Assembly (NCBI GenBank): GCA_003024985.2
Contig: PXIH01S0020117.1
Length of the DNA: 11,128 bases
Reading direction: 5' to 3' (one strand)
From: Euperipatoides rowelli
Taxonomy: Eukaryota > Onychophora > Udeonychophora > Euonychophora > Peripatopsidae
In this document: one piece after another, positions 1-7,741 of the stretch
How the letters are laid out: the number at the start of each line of letters is the position of its first letter
How positions within the stretch are numbered: the stretch's first letter is position 1
The notes under the pieces: model-generated
Database searches by the model: none
What the model saw: the letters and a program-made list of their open reading frames with translations, nothing else
What the model was told of the DNA's origin: nothing
Position numbers and translations under genes: made by a program

Positions 1-164
1 TACATTTAAATAAATTGCTAAATATTAAACCTGTAATTTATTATATAGCCGACTTTTTATGAAATCGGGACATTTAGCGTCCCGATTGGATGTCTGTGGG
101 ACACCGGGACAATTTACTCTAAATCTGGACTGTCCCGCCAGATTCTGGACGTATGGGATCCCTA
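1..164. mobile_element. Terminal fragment of a probable hAT-like DNA transposon
   Basis: The segment carries several copies of GGGAC/GTCCC motifs, including a perfect 9-bp inverted repeat (AATCGGGAC at 63-71 and GTCCCGATT at 79-87 with a 7-base loop). It ends in ATCCCTA at 158-164. Subterminal repeats of this type and a terminus reading TAGGG inward are familiar from non-autonomous hAT-type elements of animals. That is recognition from memory, not a search. The other end and any 8-bp target duplication lie outside the window. The element carries no coding sequence here and looks like a short non-autonomous copy. It could instead be another DNA-transposon superfamily with similar GTCCCG subterminal repeats. 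Confidence 0.45.
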
Positions 165-167
165 ATG

Positions 168-220
168 TAATGTATACATATGTATGCATGTAATGTATAC
201 ATATGTATGTATGTAATGTA
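168..220. repeat. 23-bp tandem repeat, two copies plus a partial
   Basis: A 23-base unit beginning TAATGTATACATATGTATG occurs at 168-190 and again at 191-213 with one difference near its end. The first seven bases recur at 214-220. It directly abuts the transposon end at 164, so it may have arisen from slippage at the insertion junction. Confidence 0.75.
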
Positions 221-1330
221 CTGAACTATTAGTAGACTACAAGAAATGATTATTAAACCACTTCTCTAATTATTAATCAAGTAATTTGACCTTACCCCAA
301 CTTGCCTTGTGTCCCCATCTTGAGATATTTGGTGGGTTGGAGTTGGCATTTTTGGGACAGTTTATTTTTACTTCTATAAAGTAGTGTAATAAATAAACAA
401 TTTTTTTTGATCACTTTATTCATAAACAGTATTGATGTATTTAACAAAGTTTAAATATTATTATTGTGAAATATGATATAGTGATAAACTATACTAAAGA
501 AATTAATATAGTGAAACATAAACATTGTTAGTCTGTATTAAAATTTATGTAAGAATTCAACACTAATTATTTCTGTTCAGTAATTTAAAAAATAAATTAT
601 TCCTGAAATAAAAGAAATTAAGAGTTGTAATTTAAAATTACCTTTAATTGAAGACATGATAGATGACCTCATGTGTACTTATTGAAAGCTCATATTATAT
701 TTTTAAATTTGAGTTTCAAATTAGGAAATACAGTTTTAGATAGCATTTACCAAGGAAGGTTGCCATATACAATTCTAGGAATTAGAATAGGCTATAAAAT
801 GTTTGAGCTCCCCTTTGTTTAATGATAATCCAGAATAGGCTACAAATGTTTTACTCAGTGTGTTGGGCTATTGAAATCATTTCTAATTATTGTTGTATGT
901 TATTCTACAAATATTTTAATGTTATATTACATTGTTGTATTTATGAAAATTGTTTAATGAAGAAATGAAAAAAAAAAATTTTTATTAATAGCTATTGCTT
1001 AGCTTATGTGTTAATGTATGGTACATTAAATTATAGCCTAATATGCACTGATATAAAGATTTGTTATTGTTTACCTTAAAATTGACATTGTTCCTGTCTA
1101 TCCTGGATTTAGGCTTCAGCTTCTTTGTACCTAAGGGAAGGAGAGTTATCTTTATCTTCGGTTTCATTATGAGAGTTACTGGTCTAGCCTACATGTATTT
1201 TATTTCATATCCTCATCACATACTGTTACCTGAAATTAAACTTTACCAAAAAGAAAATGTACTGAACCTGAGTGAAATAAATGCTTATTTTGTTTCAAAA
1301 CAAATACAAAATTCTACTTATAGTAAAGGA
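221..1330. other. AT-rich intergenic stretch, no supported feature
   Basis: I see only AT-rich sequence with homopolymer runs, such as the A run near 969-979. An open stretch at 1061-1333 on the plus strand begins with TTG rather than ATG, overlaps an antisense open stretch, and has no codon pattern or motif supporting it. I do not call a gene here. Confidence 0.5.
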
Positions 1331-1680
1331 TAAAACCAACAATTTAAGTGCTTCATCCTTTGCTTTCTTAACTGGTTCTTACTATGGAGGCAGCCATGTT
1401 TATTCCAGTTCTCGCTGTTGTAATCTCACGTGAACTCCATCCACTTACCAGTTGTGAAACTGGTTGGTATGGTTGAGATTTTGAGGTCAAGCGATCTAGC
1501 AGCCAAACTCTTGTACTCTTTGCTGGGAATCACTGCAAAGGTTATATAGCCTAAAGCCTGTTTTTTGCCATTTATCGAAGTCTTGAAATGATGTCAGGAT
1601 CAGACAATAGCCTCTCTCTTCTTCACTTAAGAAGAGGCACCTGCCAAACCACACTGCCCTGATCTTACATGATTAATTCC
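1331..1680. other. GC-richer patch with small hairpins, possible old repeat
   Basis: The base composition is clearly more balanced than the flanks, which often marks an old inserted element or former exon in such genomes. It contains a 7-bp perfect hairpin (ACCAGTT 1447-1453, AACTGGT 1458-1464) and an 8-bp perfect hairpin (CTCTTCTT 1616-1623, AAGAAGAG 1629-1636). The second is nested within imperfect outer arms at 1591-1603 and 1659-1670. I found no sustained reading frame and no clear tRNA-type A and B boxes, so I cannot name the element. Confidence 0.35.
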
Positions 1681-1740
1681 TTAATTCCATATATCGTAAA
1701 GATCAGTTAGCAGCCTTATTGCCAATGATCTTAAAGTAAG

Positions 1741-2540
1741 ATTAGGAAAATAAAATATATTTTTTTTCCTATCCATCATCTATTATTACCGCTGTTGAAT
1801 TTTTAATCCAATCCAGAAGAATACCAGTAATAAAAGAATACTTTATGCTGATCCAAAGTCAGCAATCTGTATCATCTACCAATAACCAGAAGCTCTCATT
1901 CCCATTCCAGACAAGCTGTAATGTTTTTGGACTCTAGATAAAATTTTGTAATAGGACTTTTCCAAATTTGAATTGTAGCACCTGCTAAGAAGAATATTTA
2001 CCTGTAATTGTTGAATTGGCCATAAAAGCACAATATTCTGTAATTATAAATTTAATTAAGTTTATGATTTTTAATTTAAAATTTAAATGTAAATATGTTT
2101 TATTATTTTATTATTTGCAAATTCTACCTTTCAGTGCCAGGATATTCTTTTCAATGTGACCTCATATAAATGTTAAGAAAGTTTGTATAATTTTTATTAT
2201 TTTTTTTTTAGTCAGATGTTTTTATTCAGGTAATGTGAGACGGGTAGCTATCAGCCCTTTCTTGATATTGAAATAGTGGGTAATTTTTAATTATTTAATT
2301 TTTATCTGACCTTCCTTATTCCCTGTTATTTTGGAGTATGTTGATTGTTGGCTTTATTAATTTTAGGATTTTAATAATATTATTAGTTAGGGATTCCCAA
2401 TATGCTTCTTAATAATGTGGGCATTTCTAGGTTATTTAGTAAGAGCTTCTTTTAAATGTTCACAAATCACAATGTTATCCCATTTCTCCAGTTAACAAGC
2501 ATTTCTCTTGGTCAGTTCAGATACTATTTCTCACGATGTC
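1741..2540. other. AT-rich stretch, nothing recognised
   Basis: The sequence is low complexity, with T and A runs (for example near 1759-1767 and 2202-2210). I see no reading frame with family motifs, no RNA gene and no convincing repeat. Confidence 0.5.
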
Positions 2541-2820
2541 TGCATGGTCATAAACCTGACGACAACATACCGAGTCTAGCTCTGAAGTTCTGACAGTGCA
2601 GAAGTAATTGTTAACCGGATGGTAATTTTTCCTAGTATAATTGTTTTCCTGGTGGCTTATTACAGTCTAGTTTCGACATGCATGGTGATAAACCTGATGG
2701 CTGTTGGAGGCACTAGGTAGTTCAATAATGTCGGGAGGCAATTATACTTAGTTTAGATTTCATCTTTTGACTTGTGGTCTGGACGGGGTTCTGGTATGCA
2801 TGTCATAAACCTGACAGCTA
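2541..2820. repeat. Three dispersed copies of a 22-24-bp motif
   Basis: A motif of the form TGCATGGTSATAAACCTGAYGGC appears at about 2541-2563, 2679-2702 and 2797-2820. The core ATAAACCTGA is invariant and the copies are 138 and 118 bases apart. The sequence between copies is not obviously repeated. Spaced direct motifs like this occur in regulatory leaders or LTRs of retroelements. The broken gag-like frame about 620 bases downstream makes that a reasonable but unproven reading. A diverged minisatellite with a period of about 130 bases is the alternative. Confidence 0.6.
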
Positions 2821-2888
2821 CCGGTTCTTTGTCCTCATATGTAGTAAGATGGAATTCATATCCTAATTGAGTATTTATTTATTAAATA

Positions 2889-2974
2889 GTGGGCTGGTTT
2901 GTGAAAGGATAAGATTCAAATATAAGCAGGGGGAGGGGTGTTGTTTATTTATGGATCTTACAAAACCAGTCCAC
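2889..2974. repeat. Short inverted repeat
   Basis: GTGGGCTGGTTT at 2889-2900 is the reverse complement of 2963-2974 with one mismatch, enclosing about 62 bases that include a G-rich run near 2929-2938. It lies between the thrice-repeated motif and the gag-like frame and could be part of the same degraded element. Confidence 0.4.
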
Positions 2975-3444
2975 CACCAACAATCGCATATATTGAGAGC
3001 ATAGGCTTATGACATTATTATAGGGGGAATAAAGGGTGTATTTGATGACTGGATGTAATTTTGGCGATTTTTGCAACCTTCTGATAATTTTTTAAGTAAT
3101 TTTTATGAAAGAAGATCGTGTGCTATAATATTTAGTAATTCAATTTTTTTTAGTTATCTAACTGATCGTTAGATGTCATCCTCAATTTAATTTAAGTACG
3201 TTAGGTATTTTTGAAGCCTTGTTTACATAGCCATCTTGGTATGTTAAAAGTATAATACCTACCGCAGAAATTTTTTTATTCAATGTCCGCATTATGTGGG
3301 AGCTCTGTCACTGTTTACCATAATAATAATAAAAGAAGTGGTTTCAAGAAAGCTAACAAAGTTTTAATTAGATTTAAATTGAAGTGAGTATTGTTGAATT
3401 ATTGAAATATTTTAATTTGGTTTTAAAAGTTAGCCATATTAAGT
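2975..3444 (+). other. Possible untranslated leader of a degraded retroelement
   Basis: This stretch precedes the ATG at 3445 and has no open frame of interest. A TGGCGATTTTTGCAACC string near 3061-3077 superficially resembles a tRNA primer-binding site, but I could not match it to a tRNA end or find a preceding LTR terminus. I only infer that it may be leader sequence. Confidence 0.25.
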
Positions 3445-3714
3445 ATGGCAACCAAAAATAAATCTAAAGATGTGGAGACCCAAGAGGAGGAGAGGTCTGA
3501 AACAGATGCAACAATTTATACTAATTTGACCATATTAGATGAGTCATTGATTTTGAAATTAGATTAGAGTGGTCAAACTGAGGATAGTCAGACTGATATT
3601 AGGTTTGCAAATCCTAACGAAGAAAAACTCAACATACTATTTAAACTAATTGAGTCGCATGATGCAATTTTGAAGCAATTGAGCGCTGCGTTAAGATTTA
3701 TCCAAGTACATTGA
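3445..3714 (+). pseudogene. Broken gag/ORF1-like reading frame
   Basis: An ATG at 3445 (context AAGTATGG, a fair initiation site) opens a frame of 90 codons. It is interrupted by a TAG at 3565-3567 (codon 41) and ends with TGA at 3712-3714. The predicted residues are strikingly polar: the first 25 are rich in K, E, D, T and S, and after the internal stop there is a leucine-rich amphipathic stretch (around codons 64-84) that could form a coiled coil. The composition looks coding, unlike the flanking AT-rich sequence, and fits the N-terminus of a retroelement gag or ORF1 protein. No zinc knuckle, protease or polymerase follows, so the family cannot be fixed. It could also be the first exon of a dead host gene. 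Confidence 0.4.
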
Positions 3715-3755
3715 TTAATGTGATATTTGCTGAGGCATATTATGGGTACAGCAGA

Positions 3756-3936
3756 TAAGCCCTTATCCAAAATGTTTCACCATATTTCTTTTTCATTTAT
3801 AAAGACACTAGAGAATAAGGTATAATACAGGTCTCATAAATTGTACACAAATGGGCCCTTATCCAATAAGTGAAAATATGACAAAAAGTGAATTTCGCAA
3901 AAAAAAAAAAAAAACTGGACATGAGCCCTTATCTAA
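3756..3936. repeat. Three copies of a GCCCTTATC motif
   Basis: RGCCCTTATCYAA occurs at 3758-3770, 3854-3866 and 3924-3936. The first copy sits in a perfect palindrome GATAAGCCCTTATC. The copies are separated by unrelated AT-rich sequence and a 16-base A run near 3899-3914. They may be subterminal motifs of a transposable element or remains of a tandem array. Confidence 0.5.
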
Positions 3937-3939
3937 AGC

Positions 3940-4184
3940 AACCCTTCAAATAAATCTTTCAATTTCTATTAAAAACTATTGTTTGTTTGGGTTATTTTAG
4001 CTAAAATTTCAATATTATGGTATCAGCTGTTTTATACAGATTTTTGTTTAACATGAATTTATCAGAATAACACCTTATGTAGGTTGCAGTAATATCTATA
4101 ACATTTATAAAGTAAATTTGTTTGTCTGTAACGGAAGTATAGTTTTATAAACATACAACCAGTTACTTTAATGAAATTTATTAT
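3940..4184. other. AT-rich spacer, nothing recognised
   Basis: No reading frame or repeat beyond short A/T runs is visible between the GCCCTTATC motifs and the minisatellite. Confidence 0.4.
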
Positions 4185-4805
4185 TTAGTAGGTATTCTTA
4201 GGTATTATGAGGTAGTCTTAGTTATAATATAGGTATTATTAAGTAGATATTATTAGGTAGGTATTATTAGTGAGGTATTCTTAGGTACCTGTAATTAGGT
4301 AGGTATTATTAGGTAAGTGGTTAGGTACTCTTCGGTATTCTTAGGTACTCTTAGGTTTTCTTAAGTATTCTTAGTAAAATGCAAACCATTATGTTTAAAA
4401 TAGTTTCCATGACATAATAGGTGCTCTTAGATATTATTTGGTACTGTTAGGTATTCTTAGGAGGTATTCTTAGATACTCTTATGTATTCTTAGGTACTCT
4501 TAGTTATTCTTAGGTAGTCTTAAATAATCTTAAGTACTCTTAGGTATTATTATGTACTCTTAGTTATTCATAAGTACTCTTAGGTATTCTTAGATACTTT
4601 TAAGTACTCTTAGATATTCTTAGGTACTCTTAGGTATTCATAAGTATTCTTAGTAAAATGCGAACCATTGTTTAAAATAGTTTATGTGGCACATTAGGTA
4701 CTCTTAGCTATTCTTAGGTACTCTTTAAGTATTCTTAGGTACTCTTAGGTATTTATGTATTCTTAGGTACTCTTAGGTATTGTTGGGTAGGTATTAATAC
4801 ATGAG

Positions 4806-4839
4806 TACCTAAGAATACCTAACCACCTATTCTTAGGTA
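4806..4839. repeat. Minisatellite hairpin, copy 1
   Basis: TACCTAAGAATA (4806-4817) and TATTCTTAGGTA (4828-4839) are perfect reverse complements around the loop CCTAACCACC. Confidence 0.85.
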
Positions 4840-5141
4840 TTCTTAGATATTAATACCTAAGAATATGTATTCTTAGGTATTCTTACATACTCTTTGGTAG
4901 TCTTAGGTATACTTAGGTACTCATCAGTACTCTTAGGTATTCTTAGATACTCTTAAGTACTCTTAGGTATTCTTAGGTACTCAGGTATTCATAAGCATTC
5001 TTAGTAAAATGTAAACCATTATGTTTAAAATAGTTTATGTGGAACATTAGGTACTCTTAAGTATTCTTAGGTACTCTTAGATACTCTTAAGTATTCATAG
5101 GTATTCTTAGGTACTTTTAGGTATTGTTAGGTAGGTATTAA

Positions 5142-5174
5142 TACCTAAGAGTACCTACCACCTACTCTTAGGTA
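5142..5174. repeat. Minisatellite hairpin, copy 2
   Basis: TACCTAAGAGTA (5142-5153) and TACTCTTAGGTA (5163-5174) are perfect reverse complements around the loop CCTACCACC. Relative to copy 1, both arms differ at the matching position. Confidence 0.85.
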
Positions 5175-5388
5175 ATCTTAGATATTAATACCTAAGAATA
5201 TGTATTCGTAGGTATTCTTACATACTCTTTGGTAGTCTTAGGTACTCTTAGGTATTATTAGGTATTCTTAGGTACTCATCAGTACTCTTAGGCATTCTTA
5301 ATTATTCTTACGTATTCTAGGGTATTCTTACTCTTAGGTATTTCTAGGTATTCTTAGGAACTCTTAGCTATTGTTAGGTAGATATTAC

Positions 5389-5422
5389 TACCTAAGAGTA
5401 CCTAACCACCTACTCTTAGGTA
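5389..5422. repeat. Minisatellite hairpin, copy 3
   Basis: TACCTAAGAGTA (5389-5400) and TACTCTTAGGTA (5411-5422) pair perfectly around the loop CCTAACCACC. The arms match copy 2 and the loop matches copy 1. Confidence 0.85.
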
Positions 5423-5479
5423 TTCTTCAGTATTTTTTAGTCTTCTTAGGTATTCTTACATATTAGGTATTCACATGCT

Positions 5480-5580
5480 CTCCATTCTTGTGTGCACACA
5501 TGAAGGGCGGTATGTGCACAAGTGGGCATGTGTGCAGGTTGGCACAAACACCTACATGCACTCCTAACAGGGGTTTTGAC
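5480..5580. repeat. TGTGCA-rich segment with 10-bp inverted repeat
   Basis: Directly after the minisatellite the sequence becomes GC-richer and repeats TGTGCA-type words. TGCACACATG (5493-5502) and CATGTGTGCA (5527-5536) form a perfect 10-bp inverted repeat. No coding sense is evident. It could be a remnant of another element bordering the satellite. Confidence 0.45.
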
Positions 5581-5964
5581 CTTGTATTATATATAAAAAA
5601 AATCCTCATAATAATTTTAAATGTATAATGAATAAGAAACAATATTGTCTTCAAATTAAACAGGGACATCAACCACAATTAAACCAAAATGGTATTTTTA
5701 GAAATAAAATAAAACTATTTATTTTTGTCCTGGCATGGTTAGGCAACAAACATGACTAAGAAAATATGTGGGATGTACAGTACAGGCTATGCTAAGGTTT
5801 TGAGGACTGGCCCCATTCAATACCAAATGTTTGATAGGCAAACACTATTGATTTCTATTTGGCACTTTTCTATTTCTCTTAATAAATTATTCAATTGATT
5901 TATTTTTTAAGTATCAGTATAGAACTAAATATATATTTTTTAATATACGAACATTATTTTATAG
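5581..5964 (+). other. Probable 3' part of an upstream intron of the peptide gene
   Basis: No exon with a signal peptide was found here. The stretch ends in an acceptor-like sequence, a T-rich tract followed by ATTTTATAG at 5956-5964. There is no in-frame ATG between the preceding stop and 5965, so the downstream reading frame needs a splice. A frame starting with ATG at 5753 runs to a stop just before 5900 but is not hydrophobic at its start and lacks a suitable donor. Confidence 0.4.
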
Positions 5965-6100
5965 TTGGACAAGTTGGTGGAGCAATAGTAGGAACAGAAA
6001 TTGGAGGATTTGGTGCAATAGCAGGTGCTATTCTTGGTCCAATATTAACATGTGGTGGACATTGTCTTGCTAAAGGGAAAAAAGGAGGCCATTGTCAAAG
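5965..6100 (+). CDS. Internal exon of a glycine-zipper, cysteine-rich peptide gene
   Basis: This 136-base exon is bounded by an acceptor (TTTTATAG ending at 5964) and a donor (CAAAG/GTAACA at 6101). It enters at codon position 2 and leaves after codon position 2. It encodes 44 full residues. Numbering the first complete codon (Gly) as 1, residues 1-27 are hydrophobic with glycines at 1, 5, 9, 13 and again 16, 20, 24, a classic GxxxG glycine-zipper spacing that suggests membrane insertion or helix packing. Residues 29-44 are basic and hold Cys29, Cys33 and Cys43, followed by the split Arg45. The CxxHCxxxGxxGGxC portion resembles the helix and first strand of insect defensins. That resemblance comes from memory, and the next exon does not complete the defensin pattern. 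The exon stands out from its AT-rich surroundings by its GGN-rich codons. The likely product is a secreted or membrane-active peptide. Without splicing, the frame would stop at once after Arg45. Confidence 0.62.
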
Positions 6101-6572
6101 GTAACAGTAAAAGTATATTATTTTGGTCATATTCATTAACTGTTTAAATGCATTACTTATTTACTGCATTGCATATTAGCTAAACTTGAATATAGACCAA
6201 ATGATGGGTCAACAGTAGCCTAAATGTAATATATTTGGAAATTGTTTATTTAGAATTCATCCAAAGGCATATATATGTAAACATTTCATTATGTAATGCA
6301 CAGCAAAAGTTTCATTATACAATAAAATGAAACCCTTAAATACATTTAAATCTATAGTAAATTAAAAAAAAAAAATTTACTCTTTATCCATATGATTTTT
6401 AAAAAAAGTTATCCCTTTCAAAAACACTTGGCAAAATGGTTCTGATATTCACAAGAAATTTTGCATGTGAATTCTAATGTATTACCCTCTATGAGAATAC
6501 CTATTAGACAAAATCCATTAATTCCTATGCCTGCAAACAAATATCTTTATTCATTTCTTTCCATTCCCACAG
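6101..6572 (+). other. Intron between the two peptide exons
   Basis: The 472-base interval starts with GTAACA and ends with a very good acceptor: a pyrimidine-rich tract (TTTCTTTCCATTCCCACAG, ending at 6572). It interrupts the Arg45 codon after its second base. It contains a small perfect inverted repeat (AGTAAATT 6356-6363 and AATTTACT 6374-6381 around an A run) and otherwise nothing of note. Confidence 0.55.
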
Positions 6573-6636
6573 GTATTGCATTTCTAAGATATTTTATACA
6601 AACAGTTGCAAAATTTCTTGTTCTAAAGATATATAA
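6573..6636 (+). CDS. Terminal exon of the cysteine-rich peptide gene
   Basis: Joined in the phase left by the upstream exon, the first base completes an Arg codon and the next 20 codons run to TAA at 6634-6636. The residues are basic and polar, with Cys47, Cys57 and Cys61 in the numbering used for the upstream exon. These continue the cysteine spacing of that exon exactly: C-x3-C-x9-C-x3-C-x9-C-x3-C over the two exons. Nothing in choosing the splice sites forced this regularity, so it is the best evidence that the exon is real. Lysines at 50, 58 and 63 keep the tail basic (visible net charge about +5). The two other frames of this stretch do not give the pattern. The final CxxxC is not the CxC of insect defensins, so the fold is probably different. 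The signal-peptide exon is missing from the model. Confidence 0.58.
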
Positions 6637-6770
6637 AGTTTTAAGATTATAAATATTAATAATGGTACAATTGATTAAAATAGCTATAAATATTCCAAAC
6701 TTAGGTCCTGCTATTAAAACAAATATATTTTACTTTTAAAAATAAATAAATAAGATTTTGTTTTCAACTA
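6637..6770 (+). terminator. 3' UTR with polyadenylation signals
   Basis: Two overlapping AATAAA hexamers lie at 6741-6746 and 6745-6750, about 105 bases after the stop, followed by a GT-rich stretch (GATTTTGTTTTC). This is a plausible mRNA end for the peptide gene. AATAAA is common by chance in DNA this AT-rich, so the weight is moderate. Confidence 0.4.
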
Positions 6771-7741
6771 AAGTACACTTTCCTACTTTTCCATCCCAGG
6801 AATGTTTGGAATTTCATGAAAGGAAAAAAAATTATATTGCTCAACATCTTTTATAATAGATGTTAGCAGACTTAGTTTTCATGCTAGGTCCTGAAGAGAT
6901 CATTGTTATAATCTGAAAGTACCCAATCATAACAATGTTATTACCATTTTTTATTTCCATGACTTAGCCTATCTATTACTATCAAAACATATATTATTTC
7001 CCATCATTTCAAGCAAGCAAGAATCTTCTTCAAAAACAATGTACTCCATTATGCTGAAATGAATAAAATCAAAACAGTTATGGTAATAAAGTTTTTTGTG
7101 ACAAACAATTTAACTTATAAAGAATATGAAATCAAATATGGGTAGTGAGTAGAAATTAAATCTTATCCAGTGATTGAGAGTATACAAGATGAAACCTTTT
7201 ACCAGTGTTGCATAAACCAATAAGATAAAAATTCAAAAGAAGAATCATTGTTCATGTAATTTATTAAAGACAAACTTGGTTAATTTGTCAAATTTATGAA
7301 AGTATAATTCAAAATTTAAATACAATTTAACATATTTTGGCACCATTTCCAAATATGCTTGGCCTATTCCATTTAAAAAAAATAAGAGGTACATGTTTAG
7401 TGAATTCATTTCTAGAAATTTTTAAGTATGTACACTATACAAATAAACAAATACTTGTACAAATAGACATTCAAAAGATTATTTAAAAAACGATATGAAT
7501 TTCTTGATAGCTAGATTTGATTAAAAAAAAAACAGTGTGCTATTATTTTTTACCAGAAGACTAAAATCAAGAATGTGGAGATACTTTACTGCACAAAATA
7601 CAAATATGTCGGACAACAACAGATTATAGTCCAGCGAGGTTGTCCCTAGTATACTTTAGATGTCTTATCAGATTTAATTTATAGTTACAGCCATAGTTTT
7701 GATCGAACCATTCAAATTAAAAACATTTCAATTAATAAAGG
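6771..7741. other. AT-rich intergenic stretch, nothing firm
   Basis: I see a 9-bp inverted repeat (CATTGTTAT 6901-6909, ATAACAATG 6929-6937) and A/T homopolymers, but no reading frame with recognisable motifs. The right end leads into the left arm of the long inverted repeat. Confidence 0.45.

Larger units (their letters stand above)
4185..5473. repeat. TTAGGTAYTC minisatellite with higher-order repeats
   Basis: About 1.3 kb consists of degenerate tandem copies of a roughly 10-base unit, TTAGGTATTC or TTAGGTACTC. Superimposed is a longer organisation. A non-10-mer spacer beginning AGTAAAATG and containing TTTAAAATAGTTT starts at 4373, 4652 and 5003 (279 and 351 bases apart). An inverted segment recurs at about 4781, 5125 and 5372. 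The inverted segment gives three perfect 12-bp hairpins. The array has diverged more at its left edge, where copies read TTAGGTATTATT. TTAGG is the arthropod telomere pentamer, but here it is embedded in a 10-base unit, so this is a satellite and not a telomere. Confidence 0.95.

Noticed and set aside
1061-1333. 90-codon open stretch on the plus strand with a hydrophobic start, a candidate signal-peptide exon
   Set aside because: It begins with TTG, not ATG, overlaps an antisense open stretch, has no suitable phase-1 donor after the hydrophobic part, and shows no motif.
1447-1464. Hairpin ACCAGTT/AACTGGT as part of a tRNA-like gene
   Set aside because: No cloverleaf, acceptor stem or internal promoter boxes could be assembled around it.
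3061-3077. Possible retroviral-type primer-binding site TGGCGATTTTTGCAACC
   Set aside because: It does not match a tRNA 3' end that I can name, and no LTR terminus precedes it.
4185-5473. True telomere or a CRISPR array
   Set aside because: The unit is 10 bases and degenerate, without uninterrupted TTAGG tandems. There are no unique spacers between identical repeats, and the context is eukaryotic.
5895-6104. Unspliced reading of the glycine-zipper frame from 5895 to the TAA at 6102
   Set aside because: There is no in-frame ATG, an acceptor sits at 5964, and ending after three cysteines is less sensible than the spliced product with six regularly spaced cysteines.
5965-6636. Twin CX9C (CHCH) mitochondrial-type protein
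   Set aside because: Two C-x9-C pairs are present, but only three residues separate them, too short for the CHCH helical hairpin. The glycine-zipper segment also does not fit that family.
6461-6652. 63-codon open stretch overlapping the terminal peptide exon in another frame
   Set aside because: It has no motif. The frame set by splicing gives the cysteine pattern, so this is a shadow.
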